Counted from the stretch's first letter, positions 1-8,510 are shown. The stretch: 64,000 nt of DNA from Micromonospora antibiotica (GCF_017599305.1 NZ_JAGFWR010000020.1:1-64000); one strand, 5' to 3'. Translations and numbers: made by a program. Notes: generated from the letters alone by a model not told the origin.

Positions 1-11
1 CGCTCCTCATC

Positions 12-69
12 GAGGACCCTGCCCATTGATGATCTTTGTGTGAGAACTCAGATCATGGACAGGGTCCTC
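12..69. repeat. Long imperfect inverted repeat at the window edge
   Basis: GAGGACCCTG (12-21) pairs perfectly with CAGGGTCCTC (60-69). CCAT/ATGG and GATC/GATC continue the stem inward with a 4-base bulge, leaving a loop of about 16 bases. The loop is AT-richer than its surroundings. It may be a terminator or transcript structure of a gene to the left, or a remnant of a mobile element. The sequence left of the window is not available. Confidence 0.5.
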
Positions 70-125
70 CCCATTCCGCTAGACCTCCACCACCACGAAT
101 CCCCCCGACGGTCAAAACACGAGAC

Positions 126-160
126 GCGGGGGGCGTGACCCACAGGGTCACGCCCCCCGC
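126..160 (-). terminator. Rho-independent-like terminator of the aldo/keto reductase gene
   Basis: A perfect 16-bp stem (126-141 with 145-160) closes on a 3-base loop, just past the stop codon of the minus-strand reductase gene (stop at 174). On the minus strand it is followed by a short T-rich stretch. Confidence 0.85.
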
Positions 161-173
161 ACCCCGTCCGGGC

Positions 174-956
174 TCAACCGCCCAGGGCGTCGATGTCGCG
201 CATCTCCTCGGCGGTCAGCGAGAAGTTCCAGATGTCGGCGTTGGCGCGGATGCGCTCCGGGGTCACCGACTTGGGGATCACCACGATCTCGTGGTCGACG
301 TGCCAGCGCAGCACCACCTGTGCCGGGGAGACGTCGTGCGCGGCGGCGATCCGGGTCAACACCGGGTCGGCCAGGTCGCTGGCCTTGAACGGGCTGTAGC
401 CCTCCAGCACGATCCCCCGGTCCCGGTGCTCGGTGTGCCGCTGCCGGTCGTACAGCGTCGGGCTCCACCGGATCTGGTTGACCGCCGGGTTCTCCTCGGT
501 GGCCTGGATCAGCTCGTCGAGCTGGGCGGTGGCGTAGTTGCTCACCCCCACCGCCCGGGTGAGGTCCGCGTCCCGGGCGGCCAGCAGCTCGCGCCAGACC
601 GGGATGCTGTCCGCCGGTGACGACGGCGGCCAGTGGATCAGCCACAGGTCGACGTGGTCGGTGCCCAGCGCCCGCAGGCTCGCCTCGATCGTCTCCCGTT
701 CCCGGCCGACCCGGTCCGGCGGCAGTTTGGTGGTGATGAAGACGTCCTCGCGGCGTAACCCGCTCTCCCGCACCGCCCGACCCACCTCCTCCTCGTTGCC
801 GTACATGGTGGCGGTGTCGAGGTGCCGGTAGCCGGCGTCCAGCGCGGCCAGCACCGCGTCGTAGCCGGCCTGGCCGGTGGCCTGCCAGGTGCCGAAACCG
901 AGCAGCGGCATCCGGACGTCGCCGGGGAGCAGGACGGTGGGTTGGTCGAGGTCCAT
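174..956 (-). CDS. Aldo/keto reductase
   Basis: Predicted NADPH-dependent cytosolic oxidoreductase that reduces aldehydes or ketones, 260 aa with the chosen start. The family signatures are visible: the MPLLGFGTW opening strand, HLDTATMYGNE with the catalytic Asp and Tyr, TTKLPP with the Lys, WLIHWPP with the His, and the late IPKSVTPERI cofactor-binding motif. ATG at 956 is preferred because it puts the usual few residues before MPLLGFGTW and lies 7 bases after a TAGAAC box, like other leaderless starts here. ATG at 989 would add 11 residues. It is divergent from threonine synthase and ends in a strong hairpin. The substrate cannot be told from sequence. Confidence 0.9.
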   Translation of the reverse strand: MDLDQPTVLLPGDVRMPLLGFGTWQATGQAGYDAVLAALDAGYRHLDTATMYGNEEEVGRAVRESGLRREDVFITTKLPPDRVGRERETIEASLRALGTDHVDLWLIHWPPSSPADSIPVWRELLAARDADLTRAVGVSNYATAQLDELIQATEENPAVNQIRWSPTLYDRQRHTEHRDRGIVLEGYSPFKASDLADPVLTRIAAAHDVSPAQVVLRWHVDHEIVVIPKSVTPERIRANADIWNFSLTAEEMRDIDALGG

Positions 957-1072
957 GCCGACCGTTCTACCCGACATCGGAGCGGACATGCCGCGCCCCC
1001 GGCGAACCCGGACGGATTGCCGGAGAATGCCGGTGTGCCGAGCATCGACCCGGGCCGACGGCGAGGAGCATC

Positions 1073-2260
1073 GTGTACCTGACCCACCTGGAATGTCCCC
1101 GCTGCGGTCGGGAGCACGACCCCGGCCGGCTCACCAACCTCTGCACGTGCGGCTCACCACTGCTGGCCCGCTACGACCTGGCCGCGGTGGCCGCCACGGT
1201 GACCCCGGAGCGCTTCGGGTTGCGCCCGGCCGACCTGTGGCGTTACCGGGAACTGCTGCCGGTGGCCGACGAGCGGCACGTCACCACGCTGGGCGAGGGG
1301 TGGACGCCGCTGTTGCGCGCCCCGGCGTACGGCCACGAGATCGGCATCGCCGACCTGATCGTCAAGGACGAGGGACTCACCCCGACCGGGTCGTTCAAGG
1401 CCCGGGGGGCGGCGGTCGGGGTGAGCCGGGCCCGGGAGCTGGGCGTACGACGGCTCGCCATGCCCACCAACGGCAACGCCGGGGCGGCCTGGGCGACGTA
1501 CGCGGCACGGGCCGGGATGGCGGCGACCATCGTGATGCCGTTGGACGCCCCGGTCATCTGCCGCCGCGAGTGCGTGGCCGCCGGTGCCGACCTGCGCCTG
1601 GTCGACGGGTTGATCGGTGATGCCGGACGCTGGGTGGCCGAGCTGGTGGCCGACGCCGACGGGGCCGTCTTCGACGCCGGCACACTGCGCGAGCCCTACC
1701 GGCTGGAGGGCAAGAAGACGATGGGGTACGAGATCGTCGAGCAGCTCGGCTGGCAGGTGCCCGACGTGATCATCTACCCGACCGGTGGCGGGGTGGGCCT
1801 GATCGGCATCTACAAGGCCCTGCACGAGCTGCGGGAGCTGGGCTGGGTGGGCGACAAGCTGCCCCGGTTGGTGGCCGTGCAGTCCACCGGCTGCGCGCCG
1901 ATCGTCCGGGCGTTCGCCGCCGGGGAGGACCGCGCCCGGCCCTGGGTCGACGCGCACACGGTGGCGTTCGGGATCACCGTGCCGGCCCCGCTGGGCGACG
2001 AGCTGATCCTGACCGCGCTGCGGGAGAGCAGCGGCACGGCGGTCGCCGTGGACGACGCGGAGATCCTCGCCGACCTGCGGGACTTCGCCGCCCGGGAGGG
2101 GTTGCTGCTCTGCCCGGAGGGGGCGGCCTGCCTGACCGCCGCCCGCCACCTGCGCGCCGGTGGCTGGATCCGGGCCGACGAGCGGGTGGTGGTGCTGAAC
2201 ACCGGATCGGGGCTCAAGTATCCGGAGACGGTCGACGTTTCCGGCGTACCCGTGCGGTGA
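1073..2260 (+). CDS. thrC: Threonine synthase
   Basis: PLP enzyme converting O-phosphohomoserine to threonine, 395 aa. It begins with a zinc-ribbon-like segment (CPRCGREHD then CTCGSPL), as in many archaeal and actinobacterial threonine synthases. GSFKARG carries the PLP Lys near residue 109, and the glycine-rich PTGGGVGL loop holds the cofactor phosphate. The GTG start has a GAGGAG site 4 bases upstream. It is not beside hom or thrB here, so it may be a second copy. Related fold-II PLP enzymes (threonine dehydratase, cysteate synthase) are the alternatives, but the N-terminal ribbon favours threonine synthase. Confidence 0.88.
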   Translation: MYLTHLECPRCGREHDPGRLTNLCTCGSPLLARYDLAAVAATVTPERFGLRPADLWRYRELLPVADERHVTTLGEGWTPLLRAPAYGHEIGIADLIVKDEGLTPTGSFKARGAAVGVSRARELGVRRLAMPTNGNAGAAWATYAARAGMAATIVMPLDAPVICRRECVAAGADLRLVDGLIGDAGRWVAELVADADGAVFDAGTLREPYRLEGKKTMGYEIVEQLGWQVPDVIIYPTGGGVGLIGIYKALHELRELGWVGDKLPRLVAVQSTGCAPIVRAFAAGEDRARPWVDAHTVAFGITVPAPLGDELILTALRESSGTAVAVDDAEILADLRDFAAREGLLLCPEGAACLTAARHLRAGGWIRADERVVVLNTGSGLKYPETVDVSGVPVR

Positions 2261-2380
2261 CCGCCGGCCGCCCGCCCGGGTGCCGACCCGCGTCCCACGG
2301 ACGGCACGTCCCACGGGACGCCGGTGGCGTCGACGCCGCCGGTGAGCGGTAGCGGACCTGCCGGATCTCGGCGACGACGA

Positions 2381-2420
2381 AGGGCCCCGGCCACACGCAC
2401 CGGGCGTGGGCAGGGGCCCT
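2381..2420. terminator. Bidirectional terminator hairpin
   Basis: AGGGCCCC at 2381 pairs with GGGGCCCT ending at 2420, and the stem continues inward (GGCCACACGC with GCGTGGGC) with one bulge. It lies between the convergent threonine synthase and cupin genes. Confidence 0.7.
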
Positions 2421-2442
2421 GTCGGTCGGCGGTGGCACCGGG

Positions 2443-2835
2443 TCAGGACGTCGGCGGCTCGTCCTGGCCGGCGGCCTCCGCCGCGTCGGCTTCCTCCTTG
2501 GTCCGGTGCACCACCTGGTCGGCGTGCTCCGGCGGGCCGTAGACGGTGTAGAGGACCAGGGGGTTGGGCCCGGTGTTGACGAAGTTGTGCTTCGTCCCGG
2601 CCGGCACCACCACCAGGTCACCCTGGGCGACCTCCCGCGTCTCCCCGCCGACCCGGGCCTCACCGGTGCCGCTGACGAAGGTCAGGATCTGGTCGATCCC
2701 GTCGTGGACCTCCTCGCCGATCTCGCCGCCCGGCGGAATAGTCATGATCACCAACTGGGTCTTCTCGCCGGTCCAGAGCACCCGGCGGAAGTCTGGGCTC
2801 TTCTGGGCGACCGTCGCGATCGTGAAATGCTCCAT
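2443..2835 (-). CDS. Cupin-domain protein
   Basis: Small single-domain beta-barrel protein, 130 aa from the ATG at 2835. Both cupin motifs are present: motif 1 as GGEIGEEVHDGIDQ with His and Glu ligands, and motif 2 as PAGTKHNFVNTG with the last His. This favours a metal-bound barrel. The C-terminal 30 residues are charged and probably disordered. The longer upstream reading frame has no family similarity, so it was not used. The family covers isomerases, dioxygenases and binding proteins, and no substrate can be assigned. Confidence 0.8.
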   Translation of the reverse strand: MEHFTIATVAQKSPDFRRVLWTGEKTQLVIMTIPPGGEIGEEVHDGIDQILTFVSGTGEARVGGETREVAQGDLVVVPAGTKHNFVNTGPNPLVLYTVYGPPEHADQVVHRTKEEADAAEAAGQDEPPTS

Positions 2836-3072
2836 GTTCCGCTCATACCCGCAACGACGACGGATCACGCCGGGCCGTGCAGATGATGGAATTCCCCGCC
2901 CCGGGCAGGTTTGCCCGTCGCCGGATCGGGCAACGAGCACTCCAGACCGGCGCGGCGATCGCACCGGTCGAACCAGGTCCCCGCTGGCGTACCGCCGGAT
3001 GGCTGCGATGGTGGGAGACGGTCGGAGCGCGGCGACGGACGGCCGGTGGGCCGTACGGCGCCGTGCGCCCGT

Positions 3073-3480
3073 TCAGGCCAACACCGCCAGGTGGAACGGA
3101 CGGTCGGAGACGCTGCCGTCGGTGGCGAACGTCTTGACGAACACCCCGTTGGGGATGCCGGTCCGCCCCACCACGCTGATGCCACCGGGCGGCGCGAGCC
3201 CGGCGCTGCCGGCCAACCCGATCGTGCCCACGTAACCGGCCCGGCTCACGTCCTGGTCGAAGACGACCTGGTACATGCCGGGGGCGAGCCGGGTGGCGGA
3301 AGCCGCGCCGAGACCACGGGCCAGGACGCCGTTGGCGTGCACCACGGCGTAGAGCATCCGGGCCGAGACGGGCATGCCGGTCTGCCGGTAACTGACCAGT
3401 TGGGCGTCGGCCAGGGCCACGTCGTCGCGGCCGGGAACGGGTTGGGTGGCCGGGCGACGCCGGGGACCGGTGCTGGACAT
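3073..3480 (-). CDS. Hypothetical protein
   Basis: 135-aa protein that I do not recognise. The ATG at 3480 is chosen because CAGGAG lies 5-6 bases upstream, whereas the longer frame to 3597 has no clear ribosome site. After a basic N-terminus the sequence looks like an all-beta domain (SARMLYAVVHANG, GMYQVVFDQDV, GYVGTIGLAG, GVFVKTFATDG, FHLAVLA), resembling repeated strand patterns in actinobacterial surface or phage-tail-like proteins. No signal peptide is visible. Confidence 0.6.
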   Translation of the reverse strand: MSSTGPRRRPATQPVPGRDDVALADAQLVSYRQTGMPVSARMLYAVVHANGVLARGLGAASATRLAPGMYQVVFDQDVSRAGYVGTIGLAGSAGLAPPGGISVVGRTGIPNGVFVKTFATDGSVSDRPFHLAVLA

Positions 3481-3721
3481 GGTGCTCCTGCCTGCCGGCC
3501 ACCTTCTCGGGCCGGGAGCGATGGGGGGTGACTCCACGATCCGCGCCGTACGGCCGGATCCGTACCTCGAAAATATGTCGGTCATGCCGGCTACCACCAG
3601 TCGACCGCATGTCCATTAGCTGACATAAACCCGCCTTGAGCTGCGCAAACTCCGCCCATCGGCCGAGCTGCGCCCGCCTGCGGAGCTGCGCCCGGCCGGC
3701 GGGCGGGTCGGCGGCCGGGGC

Positions 3722-3727
3722 TAGCCT
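3722..3727 (+). promoter_or_regulatory. -10 box of a probable leaderless promoter
   Basis: TAGCCT ends 6 bases before the GTG start at 3734, which has no Shine-Dalgarno sequence. Transcription would begin at or next to the start codon. Confidence 0.6.
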
Positions 3728-3733
3728 GCTGGG

Positions 3734-4429
3734 GTGGCCCGACTGCTGCTCGTCGAGGACGATCTGACCATCCGTACCCCGCTGGTCCGGGCGCTGCGCG
3801 ACCGGGGACACGCGGTGGCCGCCGCGTCGACCGCGATGGAGGGTCTGCGGCACACCCTCGACGACCGGCCCGATCTGGTGGTGCTCGACCTCGGCCTGCC
3901 CGACCTCGACGGCGGCGAGCTGCTGCGGATGCTGCGTGCGGTCAGCGCCGTACCGGTGATCGTGGCCACCGCCCGCGACGACGAGCGGGAGATCGTCCGG
4001 CTGCTCGACGCCGGGGCGGACGACTACGTCGTCAAGCCGTTCACCGCCGTGCAGCTCGATGCCCGGGTGCGGGCGGTGCTGCGCCGGGGCGGCCCCGACC
4101 GGCCCGACGGCGAGGCCGTGCTGGCGGTCGGCGGGCTGCGCGTCGACCCACGCGCCCGCCAGGTCACCCTGGACGGCGTACCGGTGGAGCTGACTCCGCG
4201 CGAGTTCGACCTGCTGCACCACCTCGCCGGCCGGCCCGGTGCGGTGGTGACCAAACGGGAGCTGCTCACCGAGGTCTGGCGGATCCCCTACGGCGGGGCG
4301 GACAAGACCGTCGACGTGCACCTGTCCTGGCTGCGCCGCAAGCTCGGGGAGAGTGCCCAGCAGCCGCGCTACCTGCACACCGTGCGCGGGGTCGGGGTGC
4401 GGCTCGCCCCGCCGGGGGACGACCGGTGA
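3734..4429 (+). CDS. OmpR/PhoB-family response regulator
   Basis: 231-aa two-component regulator. The receiver domain (1-115) has the acidic pair in VEDD, the phospho-acceptor Asp52 in VVLDLGLPD, the Thr/Ser position in VATARDD and the Lys in VVKPF. A winged-helix DNA-binding domain follows (about 130-230; VELTPREFDLLHHL, RRKLGE, RGVGVRL). No histidine kinase gene follows, although a GTG codon overlaps the stop in the way that normally couples the kinase gene. The regulator is therefore either an orphan served by a distant kinase, or its partner has been lost. Confidence 0.93.
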   Translation: MARLLLVEDDLTIRTPLVRALRDRGHAVAAASTAMEGLRHTLDDRPDLVVLDLGLPDLDGGELLRMLRAVSAVPVIVATARDDEREIVRLLDAGADDYVVKPFTAVQLDARVRAVLRRGGPDRPDGEAVLAVGGLRVDPRARQVTLDGVPVELTPREFDLLHHLAGRPGAVVTKRELLTEVWRIPYGGADKTVDVHLSWLRRKLGESAQQPRYLHTVRGVGVRLAPPGDDR

Positions 4430-4494
4430 GCCGGCGACATGGCGCACCGGCGGCGGCAGGTCCCGGTCTGCTGCCGGCGCACCCGGCAGGGTGA
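4426..4494 (+). other. Possible vestige of a coupled histidine kinase start
   Basis: A 22-codon frame starts with GTG at 4426, overlapping the regulator's TGA (GTGA), and begins V-S-R-R like many actinobacterial sensor kinases. It stops at 4494, immediately before a terminator hairpin. It may be the start of a deleted kinase gene, or chance. Confidence 0.3.
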
Positions 4495-4500
4495 CGACCG

Positions 4501-4532
4501 GCCGGTGCCCCGACCGGGGTCGGGACACCGGC
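4501..4532. terminator. Convergent terminator hairpin
   Basis: GCCGGTGCCCCGACC (4501-4515) pairs with 4518-4532 (14 of 15 bases), between the response regulator and the convergent expansin-like gene. Confidence 0.7.
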
Positions 4533-4543
4533 TCGGCGGTGGG

Positions 4544-5944
4544 TCAGCGGACGGCGCAGGTCAGCACCGTCGGGGGCTGGTTGTCACCGGTGCCGACCAG
4601 GCCCCAGGTGGTGGTCGCGCCGGGGGGCAGGCTGCCGTTGTAGTTGGCGTTGGTGGCGGTGACCTGCCGGCCGGACTGACTGACCGTGGCGTTCCAGGAC
4701 GAGGCGATCTGCTGCGCGCCCGCGAAGGTCAGCGCGGTGGTCCAGCCGGTGATGGCGGTGCTGCCGACGTTGCGCACCGTCACCTCGGCCTGGAAGCCGC
4801 CCGACCAGTTGCCGGTCACCCGGTATCCGGCCGAGCAACCGGCCACCGGCGCGGGCGTGCCGGTGGGAGTGCCGGTCGGTGTCGCGGTGGGGGTGCCGGT
4901 CGGCGTGCCGGTGGGAGTGCCGGTCGGCGTCGCGGTGGGGGTGGCCGACGGCGTCGCGGTGGGGGTGGCCGACGGCGTCGCGGTGGGGGTCGGGGTCGTC
5001 CCGTCCGAGGTGGTGTAGTCGGCCCGGGTGTACGCCGCCGAGCACGTCCCACCGCAGGAGGCGGGCAGCGCGAACCGGTAGACCCGACCGTTGTTGACCA
5101 GCGTGCCGGCCGCGTCGCGGACCCGGATCTGGAAGTCGGTGCCACCGGACGCGGTCGCCCCGATCACGTACGACTGTCCCATGTCGCTGTTCATCGTGGC
5201 GGCCGTCCACACCCCACCGGCCAGGTATTCCACCCCGTGGATGCCGTTGGGCAGGTGCGAGACGGCGATCGCCGGCCAGTACCGCTGGGCGCCCTTCATG
5301 AAGCCGATCCGGATGTCGCCGGAGTAGTCCGGCGCGGGCACGAACGACCAGGAGACGTGCCGGTTGTTCCAGTGGGTGGGGTTCAGGTCCCCCACCGGCG
5401 TCCCGTTGCGCACGAACCGGTTGAGCGAGGCGGTGGAGAGGTCCAGGTGGTAGGGGTCGTCACGGCACCAGGCGTTGCCGTCGCCGCAACTGTCCGCCAC
5501 CACCATGGTCAGGGTCGCCCCGTTGTAGGCGTCCGTGGTCCACGAACCGTTGCGGCAGAACGGCTGACCCGGTGCGCCGTCGTTGACGCCGGTGCAGTAG
5601 TCGCCGATGGTGACCCGCACGAACCGGCCACAGTTGAGGCCGTTGTTCCACAGCCCGATCTTCGCCGCCTGGCTGGCCGGGATCGGCCGCAGCGGGTACG
5701 ACGAGTAGTCACCGGGCAGGTCGTAGGCGTTGAGCGCGACGAAGTCCGGCGAGTCCAGCTCCGCCTGGGGCAGGCCGCAGCCGCCGTACGGGGCACCGAG
5801 GCCGTCGAAGTGGGTGGCGTTGCCGGTGACCGGGGTGCTCGGCTCGGGCACCGCGAGCGCACGGGCGGGCAGCGGAACGGCCAGCAGCAGCGCGGCGGCG
5901 GTCAACGCCGCGAGCAGGCCGGCACGGTGACGCGACGATGTCAT
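4544..5944 (-). CDS. Secreted expansin-like protein with C-terminal CBM2
   Basis: 466-aa exported protein thought to loosen or bind plant cell-wall cellulose without hydrolysis. The signal peptide covers about residues 1-30 (LLAALTAAALLLAVPLPARA). An expansin-like double-psi barrel follows (about 38-180; Cys-rich, VVADSCGDGNAWC and YHLDLS near the expected active-site Asp), then an expansin D2-like beta domain to about 310. A Thr-Pro-rich linker (about 318-363) leads to a family 2 carbohydrate-binding module (about 364-466; NWSGGFQAEVTVRN, PPGATTTWG, paired end Cys). ATG 5944 is chosen because the signal peptide starts there. An AA10 or a cellulase is unlikely, as no catalytic domain of those types is seen. 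Confidence 0.8.
   Translation of the reverse strand: MTSSRHRAGLLAALTAAALLLAVPLPARALAVPEPSTPVTGNATHFDGLGAPYGGCGLPQAELDSPDFVALNAYDLPGDYSSYPLRPIPASQAAKIGLWNNGLNCGRFVRVTIGDYCTGVNDGAPGQPFCRNGSWTTDAYNGATLTMVVADSCGDGNAWCRDDPYHLDLSTASLNRFVRNGTPVGDLNPTHWNNRHVSWSFVPAPDYSGDIRIGFMKGAQRYWPAIAVSHLPNGIHGVEYLAGGVWTAATMNSDMGQSYVIGATASGGTDFQIRVRDAAGTLVNNGRVYRFALPASCGGTCSAAYTRADYTTSDGTTPTPTATPSATPTATPSATPTATPTGTPTGTPTGTPTATPTGTPTGTPAPVAGCSAGYRVTGNWSGGFQAEVTVRNVGSTAITGWTTALTFAGAQQIASSWNATVSQSGRQVTATNANYNGSLPPGATTTWGLVGTGDNQPPTVLTCAVR
4858..4992. repeat. Tandem repeats coding the Thr-Pro linker
   Basis: Short degenerate repeats with 12- and 24-base periods (GTGCCGGTGGGAGT- and GGCGTCGCGGTGGGGGT-type units) encode the TPTGTPTGTP linker between the expansin-like domain and the CBM2. 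Such linkers change length easily by slippage. Confidence 0.8.
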
Positions 5945-6136
5945 TGGGGGTACGCCTTCCGGGCAGGATGGAGCGGGGACATGGTGATCGGATGCCCTTC
6001 CACGCCCGGCGTACCGCCCACCCATGCCACCACCGGCACCGGCCACTGTCAATGCCCGATGTGGAGGGCCCCGGGTACGGTGCCGATCCGTCAGGACGAT
6101 TGCCGGCAACCCCTGTGGCAGGGCCGGTCGGCCCGG

Positions 6137-6142
6137 TAGATT
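6137..6142 (+). promoter_or_regulatory. -10 box of a probable leaderless promoter
   Basis: TAGATT lies 5 bases before the ATG at 6148. Confidence 0.55.
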
Positions 6143-6147
6143 GAGGT

Positions 6148-7242
6148 ATGGTGCCCGCCCCCGGGGGTCGGGTGGCGGAACCGGTCTACCGCCCCATCCT
6201 CACCAGCAGACGCGGTGAGCTGGAGGCGCTGGGTCATCTCGACAGCGCCTCGGCTCCCCTGGTCGCCCCGGTCCTCGACGTGTCCCCGACCGATACCGGC
6301 CTGCCCGATCTGCTGCGCCGGCTGCCCGCCGGTCTGGTGCCGGCCGTCGACGTCTGCGCCCTGCCCGACGGGCCGGCCGGCGAGCTGGCCCGGTGGGACC
6401 TGCCCGTCCTGCCGGTGGTCGGGTTGGCCTGTGGCGACCGGCGGTTGGCGGCACACGGCGCGGCCTGTCGGGCGTACGCCCGGGGTGCGGTGGTCCGGCT
6501 GCGGATCGGCCGGGACCGGGCCGGCCCGGACGCCACGACGACGGCGGTGGAGCGGATCTGGCGGCGGACCGGGCTGGTCCCGGAGCAGTGTGACCTGCTG
6601 GTCGACGCCGGTGACGTGTGCTGCCTCGCCGACCTGCGGGTCGCCGAGCCCCGGGTGCGCCGGGTGGTGGACTGGGCCTGCCGGCACGCCTGGCGCACGG
6701 TGACCGTGGCGGCCGGCGGGATGCCGCCGTCGCTGTCCCGGCTGCGCACCGACGAACCGGTCCGGGTCGACCGCTGGGACTGGCTGTTCTGGCGTCGGCT
6801 GACCGACCTGGGCGTCGGGTACGGCGACTACGGGGTGGTCCCCGCCCCGCCGGGCGACGTGGAGCCGGGCGACCGGCTGCCGACGGTGCGGTACACCGCC
6901 GACGACGGGTGGTGGATCTACCGCTGGTCGCGGCGGGGTGGCCGGGGCGACGAACGGTTCGCCGACCTGTGCCGCACGCTGGTCACCGCCGCACACTGGC
7001 CGGCCGCCGGGGCGGGGTTCTCCTGGGGTGACCACGAGTTGCTGCGGCGGGCCCGCCGGGTCACCGGGGCCGGGTCACCGGCGAACTGGACGGCATGGAG
7101 CACGTCACACCATCTGGCGCACGTGCTGTCGGAGCTGACCGGGCCGGTCGACGGGCGTCGTCGGGGCCCACCGACGGGCGTCGACGACCGGGACGGGTTC
7201 ACCCGGCCGCACCGCGGCGGGGAGCACCGGTGGGCCCGCTGA
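6148..7242 (+). CDS. Beta family protein (T4 beta-like)
   Basis: 364-aa cytosolic protein that opens with YRPILTSRRGELEALGHL, the characteristic start of the family named after phage T4 'beta protein' (Pfam Beta_protein). The rest fits an alternating beta/alpha barrel-like pattern (PLVAPVLDV, LVPAVDV, LPVLPVVGL, VVRLRIG, DLLVDAG, TVTVAAGGMP). It ends with an aromatic, charged region (WSTSHHLAHVLSEL) and a disordered tail. Family members are common in phages and in bacterial defence regions, but the biochemical role is unknown to me. It is monocistronic here, with a leaderless-type start. Confidence 0.75.
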   Translation: MVPAPGGRVAEPVYRPILTSRRGELEALGHLDSASAPLVAPVLDVSPTDTGLPDLLRRLPAGLVPAVDVCALPDGPAGELARWDLPVLPVVGLACGDRRLAAHGAACRAYARGAVVRLRIGRDRAGPDATTTAVERIWRRTGLVPEQCDLLVDAGDVCCLADLRVAEPRVRRVVDWACRHAWRTVTVAAGGMPPSLSRLRTDEPVRVDRWDWLFWRRLTDLGVGYGDYGVVPAPPGDVEPGDRLPTVRYTADDGWWIYRWSRRGGRGDERFADLCRTLVTAAHWPAAGAGFSWGDHELLRRARRVTGAGSPANWTAWSTSHHLAHVLSELTGPVDGRRRGPPTGVDDRDGFTRPHRGGEHRWAR

Positions 7243-7247
7243 CCGGG

Positions 7248-7529
7248 TCACTCCTGCTCGGTGAAGCCGAACTGGACCACGCCCTCGTCGTCGACGGAGG
7301 CGTCCACGGAGGTGTCGTTGAGCAGTTCGGCGGCGTCGGGGTCGAGGAAGATGCGGGCCCCCTCGGTGTCGACGACCTGATCGCCCTGCGCCGGCACGGG
7401 CACCAGTTCGATGGTGAGCGCACCGGCCTCGGTGTCGGCGGCGATCCGCAGCCCGCCGTCCTGGGCCACGTCCTGCTGGGCCGCGAGGTCACGGATCACG
7501 AGTACGGCGTTGTCGGTCATCGTGAGCAT
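7248..7529 (-). CDS. HesB/IscA-like protein lacking all cysteines
   Basis: 93-aa protein with the A-type iron-sulfur carrier strand pattern: GGLRIAADTEAGALTIELVPVPAQGDQVVDTEGARIFLDPDAAELL. The family normally binds Fe or Fe-S through one Cys in the middle and a CxC near the C-terminus. There is no Cys anywhere in this protein, so cluster transfer by the canonical mechanism is not possible. The start at 7529 has GGAG 7-8 bases upstream. It may be a structural relative with another role (seen in actinobacteria). Confidence 0.75.
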   Translation of the reverse strand: MLTMTDNAVLVIRDLAAQQDVAQDGGLRIAADTEAGALTIELVPVPAQGDQVVDTEGARIFLDPDAAELLNDTSVDASVDDEGVVQFGFTEQE

Positions 7530-7755
7530 GGTGGGACTCCTCGGGATCATCGGGATCATCAGGGTCGGAACGTCGCTCGACGACACGTGCGCGTTCCCTG
7601 CGGCGAACCGGTGCCCGCCGGGTGATTCGGGGCGTCTTCGTGCCGCCCTCCCCACCCACGGTGCCTGCCGCCCGGAGGTTCGTCAAATAGAGCGCCGGCT
7701 ATCGGCGAATCCGCAGAACATCCACGTTTCCGCTCCTCAGCGCCCTGATCTTTCC

Positions 7756-7761
7756 TACCCT
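7756..7761 (+). promoter_or_regulatory. -10 box of a probable leaderless promoter
   Basis: TACCCT lies 6 bases before the ATG of the aquaporin gene (7768). Confidence 0.55.
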
Positions 7762-7767
7762 GAGCGC

Positions 7768-8493
7768 ATGGACGCTGCCCGACGGTACGCCGCAGAACTG
7801 CTCGGCACCCTGCTGCTGGTCCTCGCCGGGGTGGGCACCGCCGTCTTCGCCCAACTCCAGGGCGGCGTGGTGGCCGTGGCGCTGGCCTTCGGGTTCGTGC
7901 TGGTGGGGTTGGTGTACGCGATCGGCCCGCTCTCCGGCGCGCACCTCAATCCGGCGGTGACGATGGGGGTGCTGCTCTCCGGCAAGATCTCCGTGGTCGG
8001 CGCGGTCGCGTACTGGATCGCGCAGTTCGTGGGGGCCACGGTGGCCGGCTTCGTCATCTGGGGGCTGGTCCGCTGGGGTGGCGTGGCGGACCAGACGGGA
8101 GCGTTGGGCACCAACGGTTACGGGGTGCACATCAACCGGGGTGGCACGGCGGTGCTGGAGGTCATCCTGACCTTCCTGTTCGTGCTGGTGGTGCTGGTGG
8201 TGACGAGCCGGGTCGAGCACGCCGGCTTCGCCGGTCTGGCGATCGGCCTGGCCCTGGTGGCGGTGCTGCTGGTGGGAATCACCCTGGACGGCACCTCGAT
8301 CAACCCGGCCCGGTCGTTCGGTCCGGCCGTGTTCGAGGGCGGTGCCGCGCTCCGGCAGCTGTGGGTGTTCATCGTCTTTCCGCTGCTCGGTGGGGCGCTG
8401 GCCGCGCTGGCCGCCCCGCTGCTGGTGGCGCCGAGCCGGCACTTCCGTGCCGAACCCGACGCGCCCGATCCGGCCGCGCCGGACCCGACCTGA
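7768..8493 (+). CDS. Aquaporin / MIP-family channel
   Basis: 241-aa inner-membrane channel for water or small neutral solutes. Six hydrophobic helices are visible, with the two half-helices carrying NPA motifs: SGAHLNPAVTMG (NPA near 61-63) and SINPARSFGPA (near 179-181). The AARRYAAELLGT start and NPARSFGPA favour a water channel over a glycerol facilitator. The last 25 residues are Pro/Asp-rich and cytoplasmic. No glycerol-use genes are next to it. Confidence 0.92.
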   Translation: MDAARRYAAELLGTLLLVLAGVGTAVFAQLQGGVVAVALAFGFVLVGLVYAIGPLSGAHLNPAVTMGVLLSGKISVVGAVAYWIAQFVGATVAGFVIWGLVRWGGVADQTGALGTNGYGVHINRGGTAVLEVILTFLFVLVVLVVTSRVEHAGFAGLAIGLALVAVLLVGITLDGTSINPARSFGPAVFEGGAALRQLWVFIVFPLLGGALAALAAPLLVAPSRHFRAEPDAPDPAAPDPT

Positions 8494-8510
8494 CCCCGAC
8501 CACCCCACCG

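Noticed and set aside
2843..4528. 561-codon minus-strand frame over the cupin promoter region and the response regulator
   Set aside because: Antisense to the response regulator with intact catalytic residues; no family similarity.
4858..4992. Repeats in the expansin-like gene as non-coding satellite
   Set aside because: They stay in frame and code for a Thr-Pro linker between two recognised domains.
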